Positions 54,867-63,461 of a stretch of 64,000 bases of DNA are shown here, in pieces. Location: NCBI GenBank assembly GCA_041399155.1, contig JAWKTI010000004.1, forward strand, positions 558,001 through 622,000. Reading direction: 5' to 3'. The stretch comes from Zavarzinella sp. GTDB taxonomy: Bacteria; Planctomycetota; Planctomycetia; Gemmatales; Gemmataceae. The notes under the pieces were generated by a model, which made no database searches, had not been told where the DNA came from, and was given only the letters and a program-made list of their open reading frames with translations. The first letter of the stretch is position 1. Each line of letters opens with the position of its first letter. A program made the translations under genes and the position numbers.

Positions 54867-57832
54867 TTCACCAGCCGGGGCATGGGGTCGGTTTCGCGTA
54901 CCGTGCTCAGGAGCTGCTTGAAGTCATCACGGTCGCGGATGGGGTCGAGATGTTTATCGGTTTTGAGTGAATCCACATCGTTGTACCCGCGACGTACCGC
55001 GTCGCGCAGCAGTTGCACCGCGGTGGCGGCGTACCCTTCTTGGTTGTCCTCACTCGCTCCCGCGGCGGCGGCGTACACGCAGGCGAAGCCGTAGAGGAAC
55101 TCGTCTGGCCAGCCGAAGGAAACGCTTTTCCGCAACGCCTCGAGTTCGAGCAGTGCGTCGTCCACTCGCCCGGCGTTCAGGATCGAGGTCACGCGTTTTG
55201 CGCGAAGCAGAGGTAGAAGCCGGTCGTTCGCGCCGAGTTCGATCGCCCGGTCCCATTCCGTGAGGGCTTCTGCGGGCTTCCCCAACCGGTCGTACGCCCT
55301 GGCCCGACCCCAGTGACTGTTTCGCAGGAACAGCCTGGTGGTCGTTTCCCGGGGTTCGGCCTCGTGGATGGGGTGCAGTGTGCCGATGGCTTTTTCGTAC
55401 CACGCCAGACTGTCGGCCGGCTTACCGCCGGCACTCGTCACGTTGCCGAGGTTGCAGTAGCTGCCCGCCAGGTGCACCTTGTACTCGGGGACTGCGGGGA
55501 AGTCGTCCACCGTCTTCTCGTAGATTGACACCGCCTTCTGGTACTGCTGCTCCGCCTCGCTCCAGTTCTTCTGATCATGAAGCAGACTTCCCAGATTGAG
55601 GTGGATTTTGGCAAGCTGCGAGCGGTGCTCGGGAACGGCAGGGAAGTAGACGACCAGTCTCTCCCGAATCGCCAGCGCCTTCTGGTACTGTTCCTCCGCT
55701 TCCGCCCGCTTCCGCAGGTCCTGCAGCACGTACCCCAGGTTGTTATGGCACATGGTCAGTTTCACCTGAATCGCCGAGTTCGCGGGGAACTCGGCCGCCA
55801 GCCTCTCGTAGATCAGTAGCCCCATCCGGTGTTGTTGTTCCGCTTCCGCCCGCTTCTCCAGTTCCCTCAACAACCCTCCCAGGTTGTCGTGAACCCCGGC
55901 CAGGCTGTACCGGTACCTGGAGTTGGCGGGGAACTCGACCGCCAGCTTCTCGTAGATCGTTTGCCCCGTCCGGTACTGTGCCTCCGCTTCCGGCCGCTTC
56001 CCGAGCGCCCGCAGCACATTCCCCCGGCTGTTATGGCTCCCCGCCAGGGCCGAGCGGTACGCCGGGTCGGCGGGGAACTCGGCCGCCAGTTTCTCCCGAA
56101 CCGCCAGCGCCGTCTGGTGCTGTTGCTCCGCCTCCACCCACTTCCCCAGATCCTTCAGCACCTGCCCTAAGTTGTGGTGACTGCTGGCGAGGTTCGCACG
56201 GTACGCGGGATCGGTCGGGAACTCGGCCACCAGTTGCTCGAACATCTCGCGCGCTTGGCGGTAGGCGGCCGCGCCTTCTTCCTTCCGACCGATCCGGGAC
56301 TCGATCTCCCCCACGCGGAGCGCCGCCTCCGCCACCCGCTTCCGTGAGACCGCGTCGGCCCCCGCTTTCGCCATCAACTTCTGGTACAGCGGCAGCACCG
56401 TGGACAGGAACTTCCGCTGCCCCTCGCTCACATCCTCCTGGGCACCCAGGGAATCTCCCACGATGTCGCCGGTCATGGCATCCAACCCGGCCCAGAGTTC
56501 ACGGTTCGCTTGCTGCTCGTCCTTGCGGGCCACCGTTTCGGCCGCCAACGCCTGTTCCTTCGCCTCCGTCTCCGTCCTTGCAATCCGTTCTTGTTCCCGA
56601 GCGATGTCGGTTTGCTTCTTCGCTTCGAGCAAGCCCATGGTGGTGCTCATGACCCCGATCATCAGCACGCCGGCGATCAGCCCGCCGGCCCACTGCATCA
56701 CGTTGCGCCGCTTCCGCTGTTCGCGGCTCTCCACTACGGCCTTCTCCCGGTGCAACTCCGCTTGGCGGGCCCGCTCGTCGGCCGCCGCCCGCAACGCCGC
56801 CACCGCCTTCGCCACCGCCCCCGCGTCCGCCGGCCGGTCGTCGGGCCGCTTGCTCAGGCACCGCTTGCACAGGGCCACCAGCTCCGGCTCCGCCCCACTC
56901 TCGTTGAGGCGGGCATAACATTCTTCGACATTACCCTGGGCTGCCTGAAGACGGGTAGTTTCGGCTGACGAACCCGCAAACGGCGCTTTGCCAGTAAGGA
57001 TGACCGCGAGAATTGCCCCTAGCCCAAATACATCCGATTGTTGGTTCACTTTGTGGATGGCCCCGACTGCCTGCTCCGGTGGCATGTACGCCGGGGTGCC
57101 CAGCACACTCCCTGCCTGCGTGAACGCACTGTCCGTCTCTCGCATCGACTGGATCGCCGTCGGGGCGGCCGTCGCGTCCGGGTCGGTGTGCTCCGCCTCC
57201 CGCGTGCCGAGCACCTTGGCCAGCCCCCAGTCCATCACCTGCACCTCGCCGAACGCCCCCACCATCACGTTCCCCGGCTTCAGATCCCGGTGGATGACCT
57301 GGTGGGCGTGGGCGTACGCCACCGCCTGGCACACCTGCTCGAACACCGCCACGAACCGCCCGCGGTCGTCGGCCGGGCCGGTGCGGCCCTTCAGCAGGTC
57401 GTCGAGGGTCTCCCCCTTGATCAACTTCATCGCCAGGAACGGGCGGCCGTCGGGCAGGGTGCCGAGGTCGAACACGGCAGGGATGTTCGGGTGCTGGAGT
57501 TGGCCGGAGATGCGGGCCTCGTCGGCGAACCGGCGTGCTGCTCCCGATGTGGGAGAGTATTTTTCCTGCAATACCTTTACAGCAACTTCACGTCCAAACA
57601 CCGTATCGATTGCGCGAAAAACTGCCCCCATGCCACCACGGGCGATTTCGGCCCCAAGTTCATACCGAACTGAATTTGGTTTGGGTGTATTTTCAGTAAT
57701 TGTGGCGTAATCGGCACCCGTCGTCACTGCTGGGTCTGCAATCGAATTGGTAACTTCTGGCAGGGCACCAGCGAGTTTCGCCTGGTCGGCTGAAATCGAC
57801 AGCGTGGGGTCTTGTTTCGGCTGGTCGCTCAT
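54863..57832 (-). CDS. Ser/Thr protein kinase with TPR tail
   Basis: From the ATG at 57832 (MSDQPKQDPTLS; a TTG at 57844 is less likely) the product has 989 residues. The kinase domain (about 65-330) is complete: GRGGMG-type P loop (IARGGMGAVFRAID), VAVKVL, HRDLKPGNVMVG, VMDWGLAKVLG (DFG replaced by DWG, common in planctomycete kinases), GTPAYMPPEQ and DVFGLGAIL. One membrane helix (GGLIAGVLMIGVMSTTMG) follows near 395, and then many TPR units (HHNLGQVLKDLGKWVEAEQQ and similar). Most of the gene is strongly GC-rich, but 57540-57832 and about 56920-57060 are like the chromosome. It is followed by the SUMF1-like gene. Confidence 0.9.
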   Translation of the reverse strand: MSDQPKQDPTLSISADQAKLAGALPEVTNSIADPAVTTGADYATITENTPKPNSVRYELGAEIARGGMGAVFRAIDTVFGREVAVKVLQEKYSPTSGAARRFADEARISGQLQHPNIPAVFDLGTLPDGRPFLAMKLIKGETLDDLLKGRTGPADDRGRFVAVFEQVCQAVAYAHAHQVIHRDLKPGNVMVGAFGEVQVMDWGLAKVLGTREAEHTDPDATAAPTAIQSMRETDSAFTQAGSVLGTPAYMPPEQAVGAIHKVNQQSDVFGLGAILAVILTGKAPFAGSSAETTRLQAAQGNVEECYARLNESGAEPELVALCKRCLSKRPDDRPADAGAVAKAVAALRAAADERARQAELHREKAVVESREQRKRRNVMQWAGGLIAGVLMIGVMSTTMGLLEAKKQTDIAREQERIARTETEAKEQALAAETVARKDEQQANRELWAGLDAMTGDIVGDSLGAQEDVSEGQRKFLSTVLPLYQKLMAKAGADAVSRKRVAEAALRVGEIESRIGRKEEGAAAYRQAREMFEQLVAEFPTDPAYRANLASSHHNLGQVLKDLGKWVEAEQQHQTALAVREKLAAEFPADPAYRSALAGSHNSRGNVLRALGKRPEAEAQYRTGQTIYEKLAVEFPANSRYRYSLAGVHDNLGGLLRELEKRAEAEQQHRMGLLIYERLAAEFPANSAIQVKLTMCHNNLGYVLQDLRKRAEAEEQYQKALAIRERLVVYFPAVPEHRSQLAKIHLNLGSLLHDQKNWSEAEQQYQKAVSIYEKTVDDFPAVPEYKVHLAGSYCNLGNVTSAGGKPADSLAWYEKAIGTLHPIHEAEPRETTTRLFLRNSHWGRARAYDRLGKPAEALTEWDRAIELGANDRLLPLLRAKRVTSILNAGRVDDALLELEALRKSVSFGWPDEFLYGFACVYAAAAGASEDNQEGYAATAVQLLRDAVRRGYNDVDSLKTDKHLDPIRDRDDFKQLLSTVRETDPMPRLVK

Positions 57833-58207
57833 CGTATTTCCCAAGGACTTCTGCCATCTTAGGGCAAAGAAAACTTGCTTTGCTTAATGAATCTAATTGA
57901 GATAGCAATGAGAGTATTTTAACTACTGGATAGCGGTGGTACAAGCGATTTGTGCTCTGTATTTTCGAATCTGCTGGTTGCAGCGTTATCGGGATATCGC
58001 ACACGATCTGCCTGAACAGAAAAATGAGTGCGTTTACATATCCCCTCGTTAGCACTTTGGTTGGAAGTGGCCAGAATTGCCACGCTGCGAACATTCGCAC
58101 CGTATTTATCCTTCAAAAGGATGAAGCAAGGAAGCATCCGCTCTGCAAAAATGGTGTCGTACTGAGACTGCACATCAACCTAAAGCGATTGTACAGAAAA
58201 AACGCAA
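57833..58207. other. Intergenic stretch, no gene seen
   Basis: A 375-bp stretch upstream of the kinase gene. A minus-strand frame of 84 codons (57919-58173) exists but has no ribosome site or recognised features. The kinase promoter should lie here. Confidence 0.4.
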
Positions 58208-58555
58208 TTAGTAGAAAATGTTCCATTTTACTGGCCTGAACACCAGAAAATACACAACAAGTCCAACGATCGTGTAAATGTAATTCAAAAATGCTATGGA
58301 AAGCTGGCGAATTCTGTTTGGCACAAGATTTTCTAATTCATGCATAATGTGATCCACATTAACACACAGCATCACAATTGAAAGTACGAACCAGACTACA
58401 ATGGTGAGTATCACTTTCACCAATAGCCAGAAACGGTTTTGACCACCAGCGATTAATCTTGCGATACCCGAAACGATCATCGCAATGGAAATCACTGGCA
58501 TCGTGAAAACGTACAACGCCATTGCCAACATTAGTAGAGTGGACCAAAAATTCAC
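58208..58555 (-). CDS. Small membrane protein
   Basis: The 115-residue product has three hydrophobic segments (LLMLAMALYVFTMPVISIAM; FWLLVKVILTIVVWFVLSIV; FLNYIYTIVGLVVYFLVF) and short charged loops. No signal peptide beyond the first segment and no family recognised. It is AT-rich and stands alone between the kinase and the VapBC-like region. Confidence 0.65.
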   Translation of the reverse strand: MNFWSTLLMLAMALYVFTMPVISIAMIVSGIARLIAGGQNRFWLLVKVILTIVVWFVLSIVMLCVNVDHIMHELENLVPNRIRQLSIAFLNYIYTIVGLVVYFLVFRPVKWNIFY

Positions 58556-58703
58556 TGCTTCATCGTTCCACTAAAAATTTCAACAGAAAAATGCTTTTTG
58601 AAAAGCAAGATGCATTGTAACAGATGAGAAGTGGCTGAACTATCGCAAAAATGATAATTTTCAAACGGATCTTCAGAAGACTTTGGAATGTCCCAGGTCA
58701 ACC

Positions 58704-58753
58704 CCGCGGTGCAGCAAATCGAACAATGATTTGATGACTGGCTTCGTTCTGGA
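58704..58753 (-). pseudogene. Decayed duplicate of the 3' end of the THUMP-like gene
   Basis: CCGCGGTGCAGCAA is shared with 59622-59635, followed by CAATGAT, TGACTG and TTCG in the same order, with a 2-bp gap. On the minus strand the intact gene has TEISQHIIVGDLLHRG; the duplicate reads SHQIIV then shifts frame. It lies 212 bp before the antitoxin start. Confidence 0.6.
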
Positions 58754-58915
58754 GGATTCGAAGACAACTTTGCCAGGCCCTTCCAGGCTTTGGCACGTAT
58801 TCGCGTTGTTCCGATGTTCCTTGTTTGCTCAAAATCAGCTTACATGATCCAGTTTACCTACAGGATAGTCTTTGTGTGAAGATTGCAATGCTGTATGATA
58901 ACTAAAGGAGCGAAA

Positions 58916-59152
58916 ATGAGCCATATTGTAATTGAATCCGTTGTTGGTCCTGATGGGACTCTCGAATTGAAAGTTCCTGTTGGCATGAACAGCGCAAACC
59001 AACCAGTGCGGATCGTGATTGAACCAGTCCGAAAGCAATTGCCCCATGAAGAATGGTGTTCGATTGTTCAATCATTGGGAGGGAGCATTTCCGATCATAC
59101 ATACGTACGAACAACGCAATTGCCACTAGAAATACTCGAGTCATTCAATTGA
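58916..59152 (+). CDS. VapB-type antitoxin
   Basis: The ATG at 58916 has AAAGGAGCGAAA just upstream and gives 78 residues: MSHIVIESVVGPDGTLELKV opening (a swapped-hairpin-like front), then RIVIEPVRKQLPHEEWCSIV and a C-terminal part that would fold over the toxin. It ends in TGA overlapping a TTG start of the toxin gene (TTGA), typical for toxin-antitoxin operons. The family is inferred from size, position and the PIN-domain neighbour rather than from sequence alone. Probably autoregulated; no clear operator is seen. Confidence 0.7.
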   Translation: MSHIVIESVVGPDGTLELKVPVGMNSANQPVRIVIEPVRKQLPHEEWCSIVQSLGGSISDHTYVRTTQLPLEILESFN

Positions 59153-59558
59153 CTTATTTACATGATACGAACACATGTATTGGTTGGTTACGCCAAAATC
59201 AACCACAAATCAGTTCACAGATTCAGTCAAAACCACAAGGGATGATCTTTTTGTGTTCTGTAGTTGTTGGAGAACTGTTATTCGGTGTCGAGCGATCAGC
59301 TCCTGAGCACCGAGCAAAAAATGCTTTGGGTGTTCAGCAAATCAGGCAACTCTTTTCTTCACTCCCTTTCGATGATGCTGCTGCATTTCCTACAGTTTGC
59401 TACGAACAGATCTTACAGAACGAGGCTTGCTTATTGGAAGTAACGACATGTTAATTGCTGCAATTGCATTAGCAAATAATTGTGTTCTTGTTACCCACAA
59501 TACTGCAGAGTTGCACAGAATTGCTGGTTTGATGATCGAAGATTGGCAAGTAGCCTGA
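59149..59558 (+). pseudogene. VapC-type PIN-domain toxin with a frameshift
   Basis: Starting at TTG (59149) the first frame gives LTYLHDTNTCIGWLRQNQPQ, VVVGELLFGVERSA and SSLPFDDAAAFPTVCYEQI and then runs to a stop at 59454. In the -1 frame from about 59423 the protein continues GLLIGSNDMLIAAIALANNC, VLVTHNTAELHRIAGLMIED and WQVA to TGA at 59556-59558. Together they make a full PIN protein of about 136 residues with the acidic residues D (HDTN), E (GELLFG), D (SNDM) in order. One base deletion near 59415-59425 separates them, so the toxin is probably dead. Confidence 0.85.
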
Positions 59559-59602
59559 AACGACGCCATTCAGTTTCGCCAATTGGGATTAGTTCGCATG
59601 GC

Positions 59603-60808
59603 CTATTGAACAGATTCCAAGCCGCGGTGCAGCAAGTCCCCCACAATGATGTGCTGACTGATTTCGGTTTGGGTCAGAAACAGCCAGTAGTGGGCCGTAC
59701 CAGAAAGCTTCAATTGTGGCATTAGTTCATTCGCGTCGAGCTTCGAACCTCGTTTCATGATCGTCACGCGACCGACGTTGTGTTCTCGCAGCCACGCCCG
59801 CAATCGTTTCAAGTGGTACGGAAAGTGGGCGATCACGCGGAAAACCGTCGCAAATGGCGTGGGGCGACATTCATTCGACGTGAAATAGGCAATCGCTGGG
59901 TGAAACTGCTCCCCATCGAGCTGATTAGCCAGATTGCCCACCAGTTGCGAACGGACAATTGCAGGATCGGGATCGTACAGATATTCGTGAATCTCGCTGG
60001 TCACAGGTGCGTCTTCTGCCTGTTCCGCTTCCAGGTGGTGCGGGCCAGGCAACACGGTGGCGCGCAAATTGGCCGATTTCAGGTCGTGAAACCACAACAT
60101 GGTTTCCTTCAGTTCGCCATGCAGGGAAATCATTTCAATTTCCGCTTCGCGGTATTGTTCCAGTTCCACCCACGGGATTGCGGGGGCGACTTTGATTCCC
60201 AAGCCTTGCGATTGGGCGGCAAAAGTGACTATTTCTGATAGCTTTGGTTGATATTCTTCACCTTTGACCGTTCGTTTGCTGCCAGATCGGCGAGATGGAT
60301 CAACAAAAATATACTTTGCTGGTGATAATTGAAAGAGATCTTCATTCAGAAATTCTACCCCACCGTGCCTGGGGTAAACTGCCGAGTTCAACTCCGCACA
60401 TCGCAAGCGATAGGGGTCGCTGTCAATGGCCACTACGTTTGTTACCTGTTGCAGGGCGATGGTATCACCGCCGATGCTGGCGCACCAGTCAGCCACTCTG
60501 GGGATATCGGCGTAACGTCTTGCCCGGTAAGTGGCTACGGCTTCCGAACTCGCCTGTTCCAGTGCTGTCTTTTCAAAATACATATGCCCCGCGTGGGTGA
60601 ATTTTGTCGCACCCCGCGTGCGGAGAATGGCCATGCCCAAAGCAGCTTTCGCCAGCAAATCATCAAACTGTCGTCTTAGCATCTGAAAGTGCTGCAAAAA
60701 CTTGTCTTCCGTGGGCACCAGCGTGGCTGCTGTTTCTAACGCCGATTGACCCTGGGGTAACAACAAACATTCCAGAACGGTTAACGGTTCGGATGGGGTG
60801 TCCTGCAT
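59603..60808 (-). CDS. THUMP-like domain SAM-dependent methyltransferase
   Basis: The 401-residue product has a class I methyltransferase core: VADWCASIGGDTIALQQVTN, VVAIDSDPYRLRCAELNSAV, FLNEDLFQLSPAKYIFVDPS with D-P-S-R-R-x-G, and a C-terminal THUMP-like part (PYHLKRLRAWLREHNVGRVT, IMKRG). The D-P-S/P-R-R string is close to nucleic-acid methyltransferase motifs, so an RNA substrate is likely. Its start overlaps the stop of the amidohydrolase gene by one base (TGATG), so translation is coupled. Its 3' end is the duplicated sequence at 58704. Confidence 0.85.
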   Translation of the reverse strand: MQDTPSEPLTVLECLLLPQGQSALETAATLVPTEDKFLQHFQMLRRQFDDLLAKAALGMAILRTRGATKFTHAGHMYFEKTALEQASSEAVATYRARRYADIPRVADWCASIGGDTIALQQVTNVVAIDSDPYRLRCAELNSAVYPRHGGVEFLNEDLFQLSPAKYIFVDPSRRSGSKRTVKGEEYQPKLSEIVTFAAQSQGLGIKVAPAIPWVELEQYREAEIEMISLHGELKETMLWFHDLKSANLRATVLPGPHHLEAEQAEDAPVTSEIHEYLYDPDPAIVRSQLVGNLANQLDGEQFHPAIAYFTSNECRPTPFATVFRVIAHFPYHLKRLRAWLREHNVGRVTIMKRGSKLDANELMPQLKLSGTAHYWLFLTQTEISQHIIVGDLLHRGLESVQ

Positions 60809-62376
60809 CAGAATGTCCGTCGCAAACCTTTGCCAGGCAAGGAGTTAGTCATTACTCCCTCCTGCAATACTGGTATGCCATTTACCAGCACGTGGTGCAT
60901 GCCCGTGGCCAGCAGATTCGGTTGTTCAAACATGGCATGGTCCTGAATCTCTGTGGCAGAAAAAACAGCGATATCTGCCGCACAGCCGGGTGCCAGCAGG
61001 CCACGGTCGTGCAAACCATGACGACGGGCTGGGTGCCTGCTGCATTTCATCACCGCTTGTTCCAGTGTCCACGCACCATTGCGGACATAATGACCGAGAT
61101 AGCGGGCAAAACAACCTCGTCCGCGTGGGTGAGGGTGCCCACCAACGTATATGCCATCTGAGCCGGCCATCATCCGATGATCCCGCATCAACGCCACAAT
61201 ATCCTGATCGTTCCGCCCAGGCTGATGTGGGCAGATGCCATTGGTGGCTAACTGCGTCGCCAGCAGTAATTCAATAATCAGGTCCGGGATCGCCAGTCCG
61301 GTATCTGCTGCCGCTTCGGTCAGCGTTTTCCCTTCCAGGTGCTGAAATTGTGCTGCAGGCACCGATCCTAAGATGATCTTGCGAATGTCAAAGCGTGGAT
61401 TATCCATCCAGCCACGCATTCGCTGACGGATATCATCGGCCCGCAGGCGTTCCAGGGTGGCTTCAATCCCACCAGATTGAACTTCCTGTGGCAGACAGAG
61501 CATGTTCAGTAAGGTGGAACCAAACAGGTAGCAGTAGAGGTCGAATGTCAGGTCGACCCCACGTGCCTGCATTTCATCCATTTTTGGGATGACCATGCTC
61601 GCCACAGAATTAAAGTGGGAAATGTGCACCGCACAGTTCGCCCCCAGGCTAATTTGCGCAACTTCTTCCATGGCAGTAAGATACGCTGCGGGCGTATACC
61701 CACGCATGTGGGTGACGTAGACGCCATTGTATGGGGCAATTTCTTCACAAAGTGCCACAAATTCGGCAACGTCGGCATAGAGGCTGGGGATGTAGTCCAA
61801 CCCACTGGAAAGCCCCACGGCCCCTTGTTCCATTCCTTCACGCACCAGGTGCCGCATCTGTTTCAATTCTGTGGCAGTCGGTGGGCGTTTTTCCAGACCC
61901 ATCACCTCCATGCGAATATTACCATTTGGTAATAATGCTGCCGCGTTCATCCCAACGCGGTTGTTGAAACAGTTCAGGTATTCTTCGAGTGTCTGCCAGT
62001 CCAGGCCCGGCGTGGGGTAATTTCCATTGAATGCGGCAGTGTAACGACGCATGTAGTCGAGAGTTTTTGGGCCCGCTGGTGCCATTGCCACCCCATCCTG
62101 CCCAATGATATAGGTAGTAACCCCCTGACGAATCGCCGCTTCGTGGGTCGGATCGTGGAAAAGAATCAGGTCGCCATGGACGTGGGCATCCACCATCCCA
62201 GGTGCCACGATCAGGCCACGGGCGTCAATCTGCCTGGCTGCCACAGCATTCGGAAACTTCCCGATTGCGGCAATCCGGTCGCCCACGATGGCAAGATCGG
62301 CCTGGTAACGTGGCAGCCCACTGCCATCAACAATTGTCCCACCGGAGATCAGGTAGTCATACATCGTATTACTCAT
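60808..62376 (-). CDS. N-acyl-D-amino-acid deacylase/D-aminoacylase-like amidohydrolase
   Basis: From the ATG at 62376 the product has 522 residues; the ATG at 62364 (MYDYLISGGTIVDGSG) is an equal candidate. Motifs of the amidohydrolase superfamily are IVAPGMVDAHVHGDLILFHD (H-x-H metal site), AIRQGVTTYIIGQDGV, GVYVTHMRGYTP, VHISHFNS and MMAGSDGIYVGG. The 'HVHGD' and 'GSDG' order fits D-aminoacylase. It would release D-amino acids or related acyl groups in the cytoplasm; the substrate is unknown. Its first codons overlap the stop of the upstream gene, its stop overlaps the methyltransferase gene. Confidence 0.87.
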   Translation of the reverse strand: MSNTMYDYLISGGTIVDGSGLPRYQADLAIVGDRIAAIGKFPNAVAARQIDARGLIVAPGMVDAHVHGDLILFHDPTHEAAIRQGVTTYIIGQDGVAMAPAGPKTLDYMRRYTAAFNGNYPTPGLDWQTLEEYLNCFNNRVGMNAAALLPNGNIRMEVMGLEKRPPTATELKQMRHLVREGMEQGAVGLSSGLDYIPSLYADVAEFVALCEEIAPYNGVYVTHMRGYTPAAYLTAMEEVAQISLGANCAVHISHFNSVASMVIPKMDEMQARGVDLTFDLYCYLFGSTLLNMLCLPQEVQSGGIEATLERLRADDIRQRMRGWMDNPRFDIRKIILGSVPAAQFQHLEGKTLTEAAADTGLAIPDLIIELLLATQLATNGICPHQPGRNDQDIVALMRDHRMMAGSDGIYVGGHPHPRGRGCFARYLGHYVRNGAWTLEQAVMKCSRHPARRHGLHDRGLLAPGCAADIAVFSATEIQDHAMFEQPNLLATGMHHVLVNGIPVLQEGVMTNSLPGKGLRRTF

Positions 62377-63232
62377 CATCTGTGGGTAGTGGTTTATCCA
62401 TAAATTGCTGTAAGTCGATCGGCCCACCACGGGTTTCGGCTTCCACCAGTTTCAGGCGGGCATCCATTTCGCGCACCTTATGTTGCAGCATTTCCAACTG
62501 GGTGGCAGCTTCATCTTTCTTTTTCGGTTTGGGAACTTCCGGATAGCCTAACTGCCGTTGTAAGGCTGCAAACAGAAACAAGGGATCCCGCCCACGACTG
62601 GCTTTGGCGATTTTGCCTTCTTTTTCGGCAAACAGAATGGGTACATTGGGCTCGTAGTTGGGGTGCAGGCGTTTCTGTTCCAGCACAATCCATTGAGAGC
62701 GGCGGTATATCAGTTCGCAGAAATCGGTGGTGCCCACCTGTTTGCGGACGTTGGCCAGAAACCCACGCCAGTCCGAATCGTAGATCGGGTCTTCCAGCAT
62801 GGCATCGATGCCACGGAAGTAGTTCAGGCGGTTGCGGGTAATCGTTTCAAATTGAAAGACAAACAGCCCCGCGGGTGTGGGCTGATTCCCACGGTAATAG
62901 GCTTCCCGTTCCAGCACCAGTAATGCCACGTTGGTGGTGAATTTACGGTCTTCATCTTCCGATTCGTTCATCAGAAAAGCCTGAAAACGATGGAAATAGT
63001 GCGACAGACGATCAAATCCACTCCCCAGCAGGCCCGAATGCTTCATTTCGCTGGCCAGAAACTGCACCGCCATAGGTAAGCGAGTGGAAGAAAGCAGTTC
63101 CTGATCCGCCATGGTCAGAATTTCCTGTGCAGGCAGATTTTCGCCCAGCCGCTCCCGAAACAGGCGAAAAAAATATGCCTGCTCAATGTATTCTTCACGG
63201 TCGAGGATGGTGGAAGGTTGCATGGGAAACAT
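62369..63232 (-). CDS. Conserved-looking hypothetical protein, first gene of a coupled operon
   Basis: The 287-residue product is soluble and mostly helical, with a coiled-coil-like end (QLEMLQHKVREMDARLKLVE). A second ATG at 63223 is a possible start. The acidic stretch NESEDEDRKF and the basic segment KPKKKDEAATQLE are visible. No family recognised. It is the first gene of the three-gene minus-strand operon with the amidohydrolase and THUMP-like methyltransferase; its stop overlaps the amidohydrolase start region. Confidence 0.7.
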   Translation of the reverse strand: MFPMQPSTILDREEYIEQAYFFRLFRERLGENLPAQEILTMADQELLSSTRLPMAVQFLASEMKHSGLLGSGFDRLSHYFHRFQAFLMNESEDEDRKFTTNVALLVLEREAYYRGNQPTPAGLFVFQFETITRNRLNYFRGIDAMLEDPIYDSDWRGFLANVRKQVGTTDFCELIYRRSQWIVLEQKRLHPNYEPNVPILFAEKEGKIAKASRGRDPLFLFAALQRQLGYPEVPKPKKKDEAATQLEMLQHKVREMDARLKLVEAETRGGPIDLQQFMDKPLPTDDE

Positions 63233-63461
63233 CGAGGATCATTTGGATTTCAGCAATTATAGCAATTATGCAGATTGCACTGAATAGTCTGTTCGAGATC
63301 AAGATTCATGCAGTAACACCCCCAGACAACGCATCTTGTGTAAATTAACATGAATTCGGATTGCGAAGCAGCGGGGCGCTGCCAGAATAACAACGGAATA
63401 CCGAAGGAATCGCGTCAGGAAGGCACTTACAACACTCGAATTTACATCGAGGCGCTTTTCC

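Noticed and set aside
53769..55094. 441-codon plus-strand frame antisense to the SUMF1-like and kinase genes
   Set aside because: Long open antisense frames are expected in GC-rich genes; the product lacks motifs.
57919..58173. 84-codon minus-strand frame in the kinase leader
   Set aside because: No ribosome site and no recognised motif; overlaps the likely promoter region.
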